Assembly (NCBI RefSeq): GCF_041146795.1
Contig: NC_135170.1
Coordinates: forward strand, 5,728,033 to 5,792,032
Reading direction: 5' to 3'
Length of the DNA stretch: 64,000 nucleotides
From: Maylandia zebra
Lineage: Eukaryota; Chordata; Actinopteri; Cichliformes; Cichlidae
Part shown: positions 1 through 10,850 of the stretch, one piece after another
How the letters are laid out: each line of letters begins with the position of its first letter
How positions within the stretch are numbered: the stretch's first letter is position 1
Notes under the pieces: model-generated
Databases searched by the model: none
Seen by the model: the letters and a program-made list of their open reading frames with translations, nothing else
What the model was told of the DNA's origin: nothing
Made by a program: the position numbers and the translations under genes

Positions 1-1457
1 GCTCGCTGATTCTGATGTTTCAGCAGGTCTGCGCTTTGTGTTTGTGTATTTTTTGCGCTAGATTCTGAGCTGCAGGTTTTATCTCTCTCCAACCAAAATT
101 CAATGAAACAGCAGCAAATGAAGCAGCAAACTACGCTTCACATTTGATAAACATCGTCATGAATTCCCTCTTACTTTTCCTGTTTTACTTCCACCATGAT
201 AAAATCACACTTCATGCACAGCTCTCTCTCTCTCTCCCCCCCCAGTGTACTTCAAGAACAGTTTCCCAATCTAAAAATCTGTTTTCTTCATTATTCACTT
301 GCGCACAAGTCTACCGTTGTTTACAGCGCTGTCGGCCACTGTTTTTTTTCCTTTTAAGTACTTTCGAAAAGAAAGCCTCATTTCCGCTGTTTAATAAGCT
401 ACTGAACAAATTTAAACTTTTTAAAATTATGCAAAATTGCAAAAAGCATGGCTGTGTCTCTAATAAAACCTCTGTAACTTTGCTCTGCTTCACTTCAGCA
501 GCATCAGGTAATGTTCATATTTTGATTTATGGTTTTCTTTCATTTTTGATCTACTGCAGAATATTTTTATAAAATCCCAGGAAAGGAAAATTACCTTCAT
601 GTTTTTCTGTTTTATCCTCAGCTACTTTGACACAAAAGCATCTGCTGTGATGCTCACACCTTTGATAAAGTCTCGCAAGTGTCAGCTTTCTTTTTATAGA
701 TATAAAAATATGGAAATGTACTGATAAATGATCTGAATTATAATATTTCTGACTGAGGCAAAATGTCCCCGATTCAAATCGAATCGAATCGTGGATCGAA
801 TTGATTCTAGAACTCAGTGACAATACCCAGCCTTAATAACGATAGTGGCCAGAAAAGACTGAATTGAATAAAATTTAGATACAATATCATGGAATAATAA
901 GGATTGCAACAGAAATTATTTTTTTTATTTTATATATAAGCCCTTTGTAAACCCTTTGACTACAATCTGTTTACCAATATAAGCAGAGATATTACACATG
1001 AAAAAAACAAACAATACAGAAACACTGGAAATCACATTTTGACAGTTTATCGCCTGTATCTTCAATACTTTAAGTCCTTTTGGCTGCAAAGGGGCTCATG
1101 GGATTGGAAAAGATTAGTCCATTAGTCCAGGCAGTAGATCACAATTAGCGCCATCTGCCTGTGTTCAGACAAACTGCAATTTTAAGGCACTGGATTCATC
1201 TTTGCTTTGCCTGTTTGAAAATAAATTAATTTGAACTAAAATAATTTTGTTTTTAACATTGCAAACTAGGTCTGCACAAGTAGGATCAAAATGATAATCA
1301 CAATTATTTTGGAAAAATATTAATATTTTATTATTATTATTATTTAACTATGATGTAAACATAATACTGCTTTCACATCTTTATATTGGGACACACATTG
1401 CTTAAAAGAGAATAATTGTTAAACAATATATCATAATCTAACACAAAATTCAATCAA
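1..1457. other. Unassigned AT-rich intergenic DNA
   Basis: No gene or complete repeat could be recognised. Open frames here are short, unlike any family I know, and rich in low-complexity residues. A short run around 770-810 with repeated GAATCGAAT-type words looks like debris of a TE end, but it cannot be assigned. Confidence 0.5.
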
Positions 1458-3276
1458 CAGGCCACCAGTGTTGGGACTAACGCATTATTAAGTAACACGT
1501 TACAGTAACTACGTTATTATTGTGGTAACGAGCACGGTAACTAGTTATTATGCTAAAACCGGGAACGCGTTACTCGTTACTGGGGTTTAGATAGGCTCGT
1601 TATTCGTTACTTTGTGTGGTGGCTATCACGGAGCTTCCACAGATTCAATAACATTAGCAAGTGGTGGAGGCCAGCAGGTGGATGAAGGAAAAGGGAGGCA
1701 AGAGGAGAGACCCGAAGCGGCTGCTAGTCCGAGAGTGTCAGGTGAACTGAACTTCAGGTAAGAAGTTATGACCTGCAGTCCATCTGAGTCAGATATGAAC
1801 CAAGTTTAGGTGGAGTTTATTTTCGTTATGCTGACTTTTTCGTGCTGGGTGCTAGCTAGCATGATGGAGTTTCTATACAGCTGGGTGGTGCTATGTTACT
1901 GATGTTGAACTTTATTTTGTTCATAAGGTTAATTATTAGAGTTGCCAACCGTCCTGTAAAAAACGGAATCGTCTCGTATTCAGAGAAAATATCATGCGTT
2001 TCGTATTGAGGTGAAAAGGAATACAGTTTGTCCCGGACTTCAGCTACAATGAAAAAGACACAAAGATGGATTTATTCTGTGTTTACATTGCACAGCTGCC
2101 TCTTCTACTCTCATCCTCTCCCCCTCCCTCTCCTGTTTCTACTTCAATCATGAAACTGATCAATGATCAGCTGATCGGCTTTTCTCTCTTGTTTATTTAT
2201 CACCCACTTTGCGCCAGAAAGAGGAAACCAGTGGATGTCCTGCTAAACAACAGCGGCACGTTTAAGCTGATCAGCTGTTGTTAGAATTTATTTAATATTA
2301 ATTTCTAGTATCAGCTGATGTTTGCTGGAGCCACAGCTGTAAACCTGCTGGTCATGATATCGGTTTGGTTATCTGGTGAGAGGGAAACATGAAGATGAAA
2401 CCAGGAGATGTCCTTACTGAATCATCAGAGCTGTGATGGAGAAACAGGTTTACCTTTTAGTTAACATGAATGAGTTGAAGGGAAGTTATGAACTGTTTCT
2501 GAGAGACAAATAACACCAGGATCCTTTTCTAAGTAGCTGACAGCTGGTAACTGTGCAGGGGCGGGTCTAGCAAAGTGCTGCCAGGGGTCAATGTAGGGCA
2601 TTAAAAGGGAAAGAGGGACACAAGGAAATACTTTCTTATTCTCATTTAAAATGTCTCACTTTTAAAAAAATAATTATCTGAGTCTTGCAACAAACAATTG
2701 ATAGATTGATACATATATACCATCAGAACAGTGTACATCACTGTCACAACAGTGTTTATTTTCATTCATAGGCTTTATGATTTTTCCTATAATGGTGGGC
2801 CAGTCTCTAGTCAAAATGCCCGGGACGATTTTTTTGTCCCAGTCCAGCTCTGTATGCAGCTCATCTGCAGTCTGGTGTTACCTACATCTTCCTATTCAGA
2901 AGGCAGAATTTCTGAGTTCTGAGTACAATCGAAAGCACCACGACTGCAGTTTTTGTGTTGGATGTAAAAAGCAGGCTAGGATAGAATCAGGCGTGGGATT
3001 TCCCTCGTGGAAATATGCACATTATTTTTTCCTTTCTATTGGTAGGTGGCACAGTGCACTTGTGGCAAGTAAGCAAGCTAGAAGGCAATCTTGCTGGGTA
3101 TCCAGTTACGGAAGCAACACATTAACAAGAGAATTCTGAGTAAAACCAAAGTTACTCTCCCTAGTAACTAGTTACTCTGAAAGTAACTTGAAGTAACTGA
3201 GTTACTTTTGATAGAAGTAACTAGTAATGTAACTAAGTTACTAATTTAAAGTAACTTACCCAACACTGCAGGCCAC
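1458..3276. mobile_element. Non-autonomous hAT-type DNA transposon with 8-bp TSD
   Basis: The element runs from 1466 to 3268 (1803 bp). It starts CAGTGTTGGG and ends CCCAACACTG, which are exact inverted repeats. Inside both ends lie degenerate copies of AAGTAAC/GTTACTT words, as in the many hAT-type elements of fish. It is flanked on both sides by the identical 8-mer CAGGCCAC (1458-1465 and 3269-3276), the target-duplication length of the hAT superfamily. No transposase frame is present: the longest frames (2066-2284, 2777-3139) resemble nothing. It must therefore have been moved by a transposase made elsewhere. The perfect TSD suggests moderate age at most. The superfamily call rests on the ends and TSD length only. 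Confidence 0.88.
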
Positions 3277-3741
3277 TGCTTGCACTCTGCAGTCCTTATT
3301 ATCAAAACCAAGTTTATCACAAAACCATAGTGATAAACTTGATCAGCTTGGAGGGGGAGCAAATTTACAAAGACAATACATTCCTAAAATCATTCCTAAA
3401 TTAATCCTAATAAATTACAAGTCTTTGCAGATTAATAAAAAAGTTTATTCACTTGGTGTACTTAAGTGTAAGTGACTTAGACTTTACTCTGCAGCAACGC
3501 CATTCTCCCTTTTAAGCCTGAGCACAAGTGCAGCCATAAGAGCAAATTCATAAAATCTATCATCGCTTCCTGGGAACTACTTAGAATAGTTTGCTTCCCT
3601 ACAAACAGCAAACAGTAGTGCTTAAAAACTTTTTTTGTTAGCATATGTATTCACGTCAGTGTATGACACATGTCATCAATCTATTATTTATTTTCCATGA
3701 ATCACCTTGGCACAGGTGTCTCACTGTAGTTTAGGTATGTG
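3277..3741. other. Unassigned intergenic DNA
   Basis: AT-rich sequence between the hAT element and a fish interspersed repeat. I see no gene, tandem repeat or TE end. Confidence 0.4.
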
Positions 3742-3905
3742 GATGGATGAACTGGTTCTTATATAGCCCTTTTCTACTCTTCTGAGCACTCAAAGCGCTT
3801 TACACATTCACCCATTCACACAAGCACATTTTTAGTGCTTTCTAACTAGCATTCACACACACATTCACACTCCGATGAATGCATCCGGGAGCAATCTTGC
3901 CCAAG
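3742..3905. repeat. Fish interspersed repeat (TATATAGC...CAAAGCGCTTTACAC type)
   Basis: The stretch contains a TTCTTATATAGCCCTTTTCT word, then a CTCAAAGCGCTTTACAC word, CATTCACCCATTCACAC and CATTCACAC repeats. I recognise this as a common dispersed repeat of teleost genomes. It has no coding capacity. Its superfamily was not determined. Confidence 0.5.
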
Positions 3906-3945
3906 GATTAGAAATAAGCTAGACAAGCTAGACAAGAAGCCCTGA

Positions 3946-3995
3946 TAAATAGGGATGGGTATCGAAAACCGGTTCTTGTTGAGAACCGGTTCCCA
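3946..3995. mobile_element. Fragment of a hAT-type terminal region
   Basis: GGGATGGGTATCGAAAACCG followed by a mirrored GGTTCTTGTTGAGAACC motif matches the kind of TE end often seen in fish hAT elements. It stops abruptly at a GGT microsatellite at 3999, so only one end remains. The opposite end was not found. Confidence 0.4.
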
Positions 3996-4823
3996 CTTCA
4001 ACTGGTGGTGGTGGTGGGGTCCCGGGCTCTGTGGGGCTGGGCGGCGCTGCTATGATGGGCCTCAGTCCAGATGGGCCTGGGCCCCCTTTCCCTGGCGGGT
4101 TGCAGAGTATGGGGGTGCCTACTTGGGTCAGTGGGGGAGCTGGCCCCAGGGAGGGGTCACTTGCCCCTCCCTTCCTTCCCTCCTCATCTCCAGCTGCCTC
4201 CCTCTTCCCGCTCCACCACAATCACCCACACATGCAGGGCCCTGGGGTAAAGGTGTGTCACCAGGGTGCAGAGGAGGCTACCCCCCCCCTCTGTCCCCTT
4301 CTGGCTGCCTGTGCCTCAATTTTATCTCACAACTTAGACATTCACATTACTCACACTCTCATAACACATACATATAGGACCTTGGGGGTGGGCACGATAC
4401 ACGGAATACAAAAGACCATCAGGGCGTACAATCTCACCCCTGGCGTCATTGCCCACCTCTATCAGGGAGAGCTATGCGCTTACCTGCTGCTCTCTGGCAG
4501 GTAGCTCCATGCCCTCCTGGATTTTAAATGCACCTTAGAACACACATGCATCAACACTACATATGAGCGGGCGGAGGGAGGTTTGGAGTCTTCTCACACC
4601 CCCCGTTCTCTGCGGCCTGCTGGAGCGGGGGGGCTAGGAGGAGGAGTTTGCCGTCCGACTGGGGTTTGGAATGTGGGCCCTCCCTGCTGCTGCGGAGTCT
4701 GTTTCTCCCCACCTAAGGGAAAAGGGTAACACCACCTCGGCCTGGGTGCAGTTTCCCCCTCCAGGGGCAAGGGTACCTAGACCCGGGGCTTAGAGTACGC
4801 TTGGGGAGTGTGATTGTGTGTAC
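3996..4823. repeat. GC-rich LINE-like repeat, left half, split by a Penelope-like element
   Basis: This segment is strikingly GC-rich compared with its surroundings, and its reading frames are proline- and glycine-rich without domains. The Penelope-like element sits between it and 7428. Removing that element joins this half to a segment that ends with a polyadenylation-like AATAAAG and an (ATCTT)n tail, as in a LINE 3' end. I therefore read 3996-4823 plus 7428-7985 as one older retroposon tail. The family is not identified. Confidence 0.45.
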
Positions 4824-4836
4824 AGTGTCTCTCTAT

Positions 4837-4933
4837 GGAGCTTACAAACAAAAGCGCCTGGACTTCTTTAAGTTGCTTGAAGATGTTTCACCTCTCATCC
4901 GAGAAGCTTTTTCAGTTCTAAAGTCAAATGGTG
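4837..4933 (+). repeat. Left inverted terminal repeat of the Penelope-like element
   Basis: Reverse complement of 7274-7370 with few differences (for example AAGCGCC here against AAGCGTC in the partner). It lies directly next to the 14-bp target duplication and upstream of the reverse transcriptase frame. Confidence 0.88.
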
Positions 4934-4949
4934 AGGAGTCAAGGCTCAA

Positions 4950-6623
4950 ATGGTCAAGGCTCAGCGGGCACCACACTATAAAGGAAAAGAAAGACAATGC
5001 AGGAAATTTCACACCTTGCTTTCAAAAACACACACTCCTCATCCTGATCCTACACAACCCACAGAAGAAAACACACCTGAAGACAGTCAGGAGCAATGGG
5101 TAAAGAACTTTTCAGCCCGGAATCTCACTGAACCTGAAAAGAGAGTATTAGCCAAAGGACTCAATTTTGCCATTTCTCCACAACAGTTGCCCATAGTGGA
5201 CCTCATCACAGCCACAGAATCTGCCATACGGATTAATAAATTATCACAGACAGAAGCAGAGCAAATCAGGATGAAAGTCTCAGCCACCCTCTCCAATGCC
5301 AAAGTCCCTCCATCCAACCTCACAATACAAGAAAAGAAGGCCGTCGCTTCCCTGAGCAAAGACCACAACATCACTGTTTTACCAGCTGATAAGGGAAGAT
5401 GCACCGTGGTCCTAAACACTACAGATTACCATACAAAGATCACTACTCTCCTCAGTGACAACAATACCTACGAAGCCTTAAAGCGAGACCCCACAAGCAG
5501 CTACAAAAAGAAAGTTATAGCTTGCCTTCAAGACTTTGAAAAGGACAAAATCATTGACCGCCTTACATATCACCGCCTTTACCCAGGGGATGCCATACCC
5601 TGCATTTACGAACTTCCTAAAATCCACAAGGAAGCTGTCCCACTCAGACCCATAGTCAGTAGCATAAACTCAGCAACTTATAACATTGCTAAACACCTTG
5701 CTACCATCCTTGCTCCTCTCGTGGGGAACACCCCACACCACATCAAGAACTCCACCGACTTCACCGACAAGGTCCAGAAACTTACCCTGGATCCAGATGA
5801 AACCATGGTGTCCTTTGATGTAGTCTCTCTCTTCACTTGCATACCCACCACGGAGGCCGTGGAGACTGTCAGAAAATGACTACAAGAAGACAGCTCCTTG
5901 GAGGACAGGACCAACTTCACACCCCATCAGATTTGCACACTGTTAGACCTCTGCCTCACCACTACATATTTCAAGTACAACGAAGGCTTTTACAGACAAA
6001 AACATGGCTGTGCCATGGGCTCCCCCATGTCACCTATTGTAGCCAACCTTTACATGGAGGAAGTGAAAAGGAAGGCTCTTGGCTCTTTCAAAGGAAGAGT
6101 ACCCAGCCACTGGTACAGATATGTAGACGACACCTGGGTCAAAATCAAGACACAAGAAGTGGAATCCTTCACTGCGCACATTTACGCTGTGGATAAAAAC
6201 ATCAAGTTCACCAGGGAAGACACAAAAGACAACTGTTTGCCTTTCCTGGACTGCGCCGTGCACATTGAAGAGAACGGCAACCTCAACATCGAAGTTTACC
6301 GGAAGCCCACACACACGGACCAGTACCTCCTCTTTGACTCCCATCACCCTCTGGAACACAAACTTGGAGTAATCAGGACCCTACACCACCGGGCAGAACA
6401 TGTTCCCTCTAAGCCTGAAGGAAAAAAGAAGGAACACACAAATGTAAAGGAAGCACTCAAAATGTGCGGCTATCCTAAATGGGCGTTCTTAAAGTCAACA
6501 AAGAGGCACAGAAAAGAAGACCAGACACCAGCGAGGGAGGATAAGAAGGACAGACGCAACAACATTGTCATCCCCTATGTAGCCGGTGTATCAGAAATAC
6601 TTAGGAGTTTTCTCCAAGCATGA
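4950..6623 (+). pseudogene. Penelope-like reverse transcriptase (nonsense-disrupted)
   Basis: RNA-dependent DNA polymerase of a Penelope-like retroelement. The first open segment (4950-5879, 309 aa) carries the N-terminal part, with LPADKGR, PKIHKE and the motif-A stretch FDVVSLF with its catalytic Asp. A TGA at 5877-5879 interrupts the frame, and the same frame reopens at once (5898-6623). That second part contains GCAMGSPMSP (motif B region) and YRYVDDTW, whose YVDD is the catalytic motif C. A single CGA-to-TGA type change would explain the stop (inference). The frame is lost near 6600, where a frameshift separates it from the endonuclease. No introns are visible. The start at 4950 is only the first in-frame Met; the true start is unclear. 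Confidence 0.85.
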
Positions 6624-6992
6624 CATCCCGGTGCATTTCAGACCCAGCAACACGCTAAGACAAAAACTGGTTCACCCGAAAGACAAAACGCCAAAACACA
6701 GACTTAACAATGTGGTGTATGCTGTACAGTGCAGCGAGGAATGCTCAGACCTCTACATTGGAGAGACCAAACAGCCACTTCACAAGCGCATGGCACAACA
6801 CAGAAGAGCCACCTCCACAGGACAAGACTCAGCAGTCCATCTGCATCTAAAGGTCAAAGGACTGAGAACCTTCACAGAGATAAAGGACACTCTTTCGAGG
6901 ATGCCAATGTCCACATTTTGGACAGAGAGGACAGATGGTTTGAAAGAGGAGTGAAAGAAGCATCTATGTCCACTGTGAGCGACCATCTTTGA
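6586..6992 (+). pseudogene. GIY-YIG endonuclease domain of the Penelope-like element (frameshifted)
   Basis: Follows the reverse transcriptase in another frame (6586-6954). The segment VVYAVQCSEECSDLYIGET is the GIY-YIG signature (here VYAV...LYIG), followed by LHKRMAQHRR, which supplies the usual Arg/His positions of the nuclease. A second frameshift around 6880-6900 moves the end into the 6729-6992 frame, where HILDREDRWFERGVKEA gives the expected C-terminal part with the conserved acidic/RxxWFERG segment. Further homologous-looking sequence continues in a third frame from 6989. The domain would nick the target for reverse transcription, but this copy is inactive. Confidence 0.85.
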
Positions 6993-7273
6993 ACAGAGGC
7001 GGGGGTTTACGACACCAACTCTCTGCCATCTATAATCCAGTTTTGAGATCCCTTCCCAGACGCCTTAACGCCCACTCACATCCTGGGCCATCTGACCTCA
7101 GGAATTCGCATGATAAGGTGGGGCCAGGTTTCACAATGAGCTCACCCGAAACTCTGGCTGATTGGGACCCACACCCAGTTTCACACCTTGGCTCAGGCGA
7201 TTAGAGGATCATCAGGGGTCCTTTTGTCCCTCTGTGGGGGGAAACTCCCACTAGGTTTATATCTGGGACTCTC

Positions 7274-7370
7274 CACCATTTGACCTTAGAACTGAAGAAG
7301 CTTCTCGGATGAGAGGTGAAACATCTTCAAGCAACTTAAAGAAGTCCAGACGCTTTTCTTTGCAAGCTCC
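7274..7370 (+). repeat. Right inverted terminal repeat of the Penelope-like element
   Basis: Inverted copy of 4837-4933. It contains GGATGAGAGGTGAAAC (about 7307-7322), which resembles but does not match the hammerhead-ribozyme core known from the terminal repeats of some Penelope-like elements. Confidence 0.85.
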
Positions 7371-7427
7371 TTTGACTACGATGACCTGGATGACTGAGAA
7401 CCTTCCCAGACATAGTGTCTCTCTATG

Positions 7428-7799
7428 TCTGTCTCCACATTGGGTGAGTGTTGAGTAATTGCATATGAGAGCATGAGGGTGGGGTCACTCTGGCACAGCT
7501 GGCTGCCAGCGGAGCTCACGGGCGCGTCACTGCAACTCCCCCTGGCTTCTGCTCCGCGGCTGCTGAGTGAGCTCTCATCTGGGGCTCTCCTCAGCTCTTT
7601 CTGGGACAGTGGCGCGGCTGCCCCTCTGTTGGTCTTCCTTGGTCTCTGGATGTCTGGAGTTTTGATGTCCTCCATACCTTTTGATGTCCTCCATTCACTT
7701 GTATTTTTATTTTTTTATTATTTTTTTATTTTTTTATTCCTATTTATTCTATTTATCCCCTTTGTATATTTTATTTATATTTGTCTCTGTATTTATATA

Positions 7800-7868
<69 letters not shown>

Positions 7869-7985
7869 CAATTCTGTAACTGTAACTTCGGTCGTTGCTG
7901 TGCTTTTTGGAAGTCGAATTTCCCAGAGGAACCCACCCGAGGGATTAATAAAGTTCTATCTTATCTTATCTTATCTTATCTCTTA
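7428..7985 (+). repeat. LINE-like 3' end with (ATCTT)n tail, right half
   Basis: Continuation of the GC-rich repeat at 3996-4823 after the Penelope-like insertion. It ends in GGGATTAATAAAGTTCTATC followed by tandem TTATC units (to about 7985). That layout, a poly(A)-like signal with a short tandem tail, is typical of non-LTR retrotransposon 3' ends. A (GT)n(AT)n microsatellite lies inside. No coding domain is left. Confidence 0.5.
7801..7867. repeat. (GT)9(AT)n microsatellite
   Basis: Uninterrupted GT run (7801-7818) passing into an AT run to 7867. Likely length-polymorphic. Confidence 0.97.
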
Positions 7986-9780
7986 TCTACCTGCTTCATA
8001 CCCTGGTGGACGGGGCTGTGGCTCCCCCACACCCTCTAGCAGATCATTACATGAAGGAACCTTTTAAAAACAAGCGCGTTCATGCTCACAGGTATACTCA
8101 CGGGTGCTCACACACACAAACTACACCCTTTTTGGCTCCTACCTCAAAGCACACTGTGCACTGTCGATCTTGCATGCTGCACAATAATGTTTACTATTTA
8201 GTATTTACTTTTTTCTTTCTCAACAGGTGATCCAGGTGATTGATATATGTATTTTTTTTGTCTGCTTATTTTGTTGGTTTTTGTTTTTTTCCCTTCATCC
8301 CCGTCCCTCTTCTCTGCTGTTTTTCCCTCTTTCTTTCCCTCTTTTCCTCATTCAAGTCTGTCCCGTATCTAACAAGTGAAAACAAAAAATAAAATAAACA
8401 ATAAAAGGTGAATCAAATAGATCATTACGGAAAGGCTGGGATGGTCCATTTGGTAAAGTAAATCCGTTGGGCATCTTTCTTCGCCTTTAGACAAGAATTC
8501 TGATGGCAAAAAAACCAAACGGGACAGGCAAAAAAAAGAAAAAGGAAGTAAGCTTGACACAACACACCTATAAGCTAGTTTTGAACAGAACATTACACAC
8601 CACATACCTCCATGCTTCAGTGACTGCAAATAACATTGTATTTGCTAAAGAGGTGTGTCTTTTCTTCTTTATAGGCTTTAATCCTCTAACATCTTTTAAA
8701 AAATACTCTCCCGAGTCTCCACAGATGAGGGAAACAATAATGATCAACATAATTTACATCAACAAAACAAAAACTATTTGCAGTTTTACTTTTTTTAAGG
8801 CACACCATGATATTAAGGTTTAAAAAACTACTTTTATTATTGTGGCTGCATATTTATTGGAGAAAGACAATTCATATGAAATAAAGATCCAGGAATTTAG
8901 TTTTAAGGTGAAACCTCAGGGGAGAGCCACTCTCTCTTGCTTGCCTCAGTGATACAACTTTTTATGTGTAGAGTTAGTCAATCACCATCTTCTGAAGCTT
9001 GTTTTCACCATGTTTACGTCCCTAAATGACTGAACAGATAGGTTAAATAGCTGTCAAACAGGTGTACCTAATAAAGTATATAAATATAAATGTATGGGCT
9101 CCTTTCCCTTTTGTGCTAAAGAACAATTTTCATAATGAAACGAACTAATGAATACCACAGCGCCAGAATCAGAGAGTATCGGAAAAATTAAAATTAACAT
9201 AACTTATTTATTTAATTACAAAGATATTGGGTTTTTATTCTTATGGTATGACAAAAGTATAGAAAAAGCAAATTTCCTACCTCTTCTTCCAGCTGTTTAT
9301 GGAGCCACAATAATTTAAAAAAAATTATTAGCGAGTGAAGAAAAACTGTTCTTGGAAAGCTTGAACAACTTCTAACAAAATCTATGAAAGGTGCAGTGTT
9401 TTTCTTTTGAGTATCTGGTATCACAGTGGACAATAAAGCATTAGATAAAGACAGGAGGCGGAACCACTGAGCAAGGTTGGAAACAGCAGAAAAAAAGCTC
9501 AACCAACTGGTACATGCACAGATCTCCACCCTTCATTAACAGAAATAAAAACCAAACAACAAAACCAAACAAAACAAAGAGAGGTAAAAATATGTGCAAG
9601 TAAAACGCCTGCATTTAATCATAAGTTTCTCAAAGAGGGAGTGCAAGTAGGAAACTTGTCCATAGACAATTTACTGTCCATAGATTTTACACTACTTTTA
9701 TTTATTTATTGTGTGGATGCCTGAATTTTTTTTTTTTGCCCATTTCTGCCATATCATCAGTGGCATCACTGATTTTCCTT
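7986..9780. other. Unassigned DNA, no gene recognised
   Basis: Mixed AT-rich sequence with T-rich runs. The first 250 bases may be another piece of LINE-like 3' DNA. No domain, splice pattern or repeat boundary could be supported, and the ORFs at 8503-8823 and 9212-9529 look random. Confidence 0.4.
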
Positions 9781-9789
9781 GCCGGGTTG

Positions 9790-10545
9790 ACCTGTGTTTT
9801 AGCTCAGTGAGTTGAGCATCCGTTCTCAGACTGGGAGGCCCGGGTTCAAATCCCGCTTATGGCAACATTTCTTTCAGTTAACAGTTAAACTTTTTTAACT
9901 CTCTTCAACACAAATTTCAGCTTTTTCACCCCTTTTCATTAGAATTTTAAGTTTTTTCACCACTTTTCAGCACAAATACTAGCTTTTTCAGCTGTTTTCA
10001 GCAAAAACCTCTTTTCAGCAGAAATTCTGCTGATTGAACTCTTTTCAGCAGAAATTCTACTGATTCATCTCTTTTCTGCAAAGTTTTCAGCCTTTTCACC
10101 TCCTATCAGCACAATTCTCAGCTGTTTCTGCTCATTTCAGCAAAATTGTCAGTCTCTCCACCTCTTCTTTGTGAGAATGACTTTGGCTCAGTGAGATGAA
10201 TCCCACTTATGGCAACATTTCTTTCAGTTAACAGTTAAACTTTTTTAACTCTTTTCAACACTGATTCATCTCTTTTCTGCAAAGTTTTCAGCCTTTTCAC
10301 CTCCTATCAGCACAATTCTGAGCTGTTTCTGCTCATTTCAGCAAAATTGTCAGTCTCTCCACCTCTTCTTTGTGAGAATGACTTTGGCTCAGTGAGATGA
10401 AAAGCGGCTTTGAGACTGGGAGGCCTGGGTCCAAATCCCACTTATGGCCCACATTTCTTTCAGTTAACAGTTAAATTTTTTTAAACTCTTTTCAACACAA
10501 ATTTCAGCTTTTTCACCTCTTTTCAGCAGAATTTTCAACAAAAGC
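9790..10545 (+). repeat. tRNA-like head followed by CTTTTCAGC-type tandem repeats
   Basis: A tRNA-like stretch at about 9794-9863 has an A-box-like TTAGCTCAGTGAGTTGAGCA and a B-box-like GGTTCAAATCC. It is followed by CTTTCAGTTAACAGTTAAAC and by many degenerate units built around TTTTTCACC/CTTTTCAGCA. Part of this whole block, including truncated or full tRNA-like heads (around 10180-10215 and 10385-10447), is repeated again downstream, giving two large direct duplications (compare 10060-10260 with 10262-10460). The array looks like a tRNA-derived repeat that has expanded in tandem. The acceptor arms do not pair well, so it is not a functional tRNA gene. Confidence 0.6.
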
Positions 10546-10680
10546 GATTGAGAACCACCAAAAGGCACTTCGGTTATGAGTCTCCAGATGAGCCCATACA
10601 AGATGCACTTAAAAAAATGGAAACCACATTTTTTAATGTGGTAGTGGATACAGCCATCTCTTCACTTGATGAGAGTGAAG
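10546..10680 (+). pseudogene. hAT-type transposase fragment
   Basis: The + strand reads ...FGYESPDEPIQDALKKME followed by TTFFNVVVDTAISSLDE, which resembles the conserved middle of large hAT-derived proteins (ZMYM/THAP-like transposase relatives) of fish. Homology stops at about 10674, where a 15-bp hairpin begins to close. Only some 45 codons survive. Confidence 0.5.
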
Positions 10681-10689
10681 AGATGGCTA
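10653..10689. repeat. Perfect 15-bp hairpin
   Basis: AGCCATCTCTTCACT (10653-10667) is exactly complementary to AGTGAAGAGATGGCT (10675-10689), with the 7-nt loop TGATGAG. The hairpin straddles the breakpoint where the hAT-like frame ends. Confidence 0.9.
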
Positions 10690-10850
10690 GCCCGACGTCC
10701 TGGGGCTAGCGATTTTTCCAGGCTACCAAAATCTATCTCTGCCCTGCCCGTCGGGCTATCGTAGGAAGGAAAAATATATGTCTATGCTTTTGCATTCTTT
10801 CGGAAATGTAGCTGGGTAATTATGTCATTGGCATCGGTGAGCCACTGTCA

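Larger units (their letters stand above)
4824..7427 (+). mobile_element. Penelope-like retroelement (decayed) with inverted terminal repeats and 14-bp TSD
   Basis: The element is bounded by the direct repeat AGTGTCTCTCTATG at 4824-4837 and 7414-7427, a likely target duplication. Within it lies an inverted repeat of about 97 bp (4837-4933 against 7274-7370, only a few mismatches). The coding part, in order, is a Penelope-type reverse transcriptase and a GIY-YIG endonuclease, the hallmark combination of this group (Neptune/Poseidon-like elements of fish). The coding region is broken by one in-frame stop and at least two frameshifts, so this copy cannot make its own enzyme. It sits inside an older GC-rich LINE-like repeat. 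Inverted flanking repeats are a known arrangement for Penelope-like elements. Confidence 0.88.

Noticed and set aside
144..572. 142-codon frame near the left edge
   Set aside because: Low-complexity Ser/Phe/Leu sequence without family resemblance or splice context.
3928..4504. Gly/Pro/Trp-rich protein genes on both strands
   Set aside because: These are chance frames in a GC-rich repeat, overlapping on both strands and without any domain.
9794..9863. Functional tRNA gene
   Set aside because: A- and B-box-like words are present, but the acceptor and anticodon arms do not pair and the unit is repeated in degraded form downstream.
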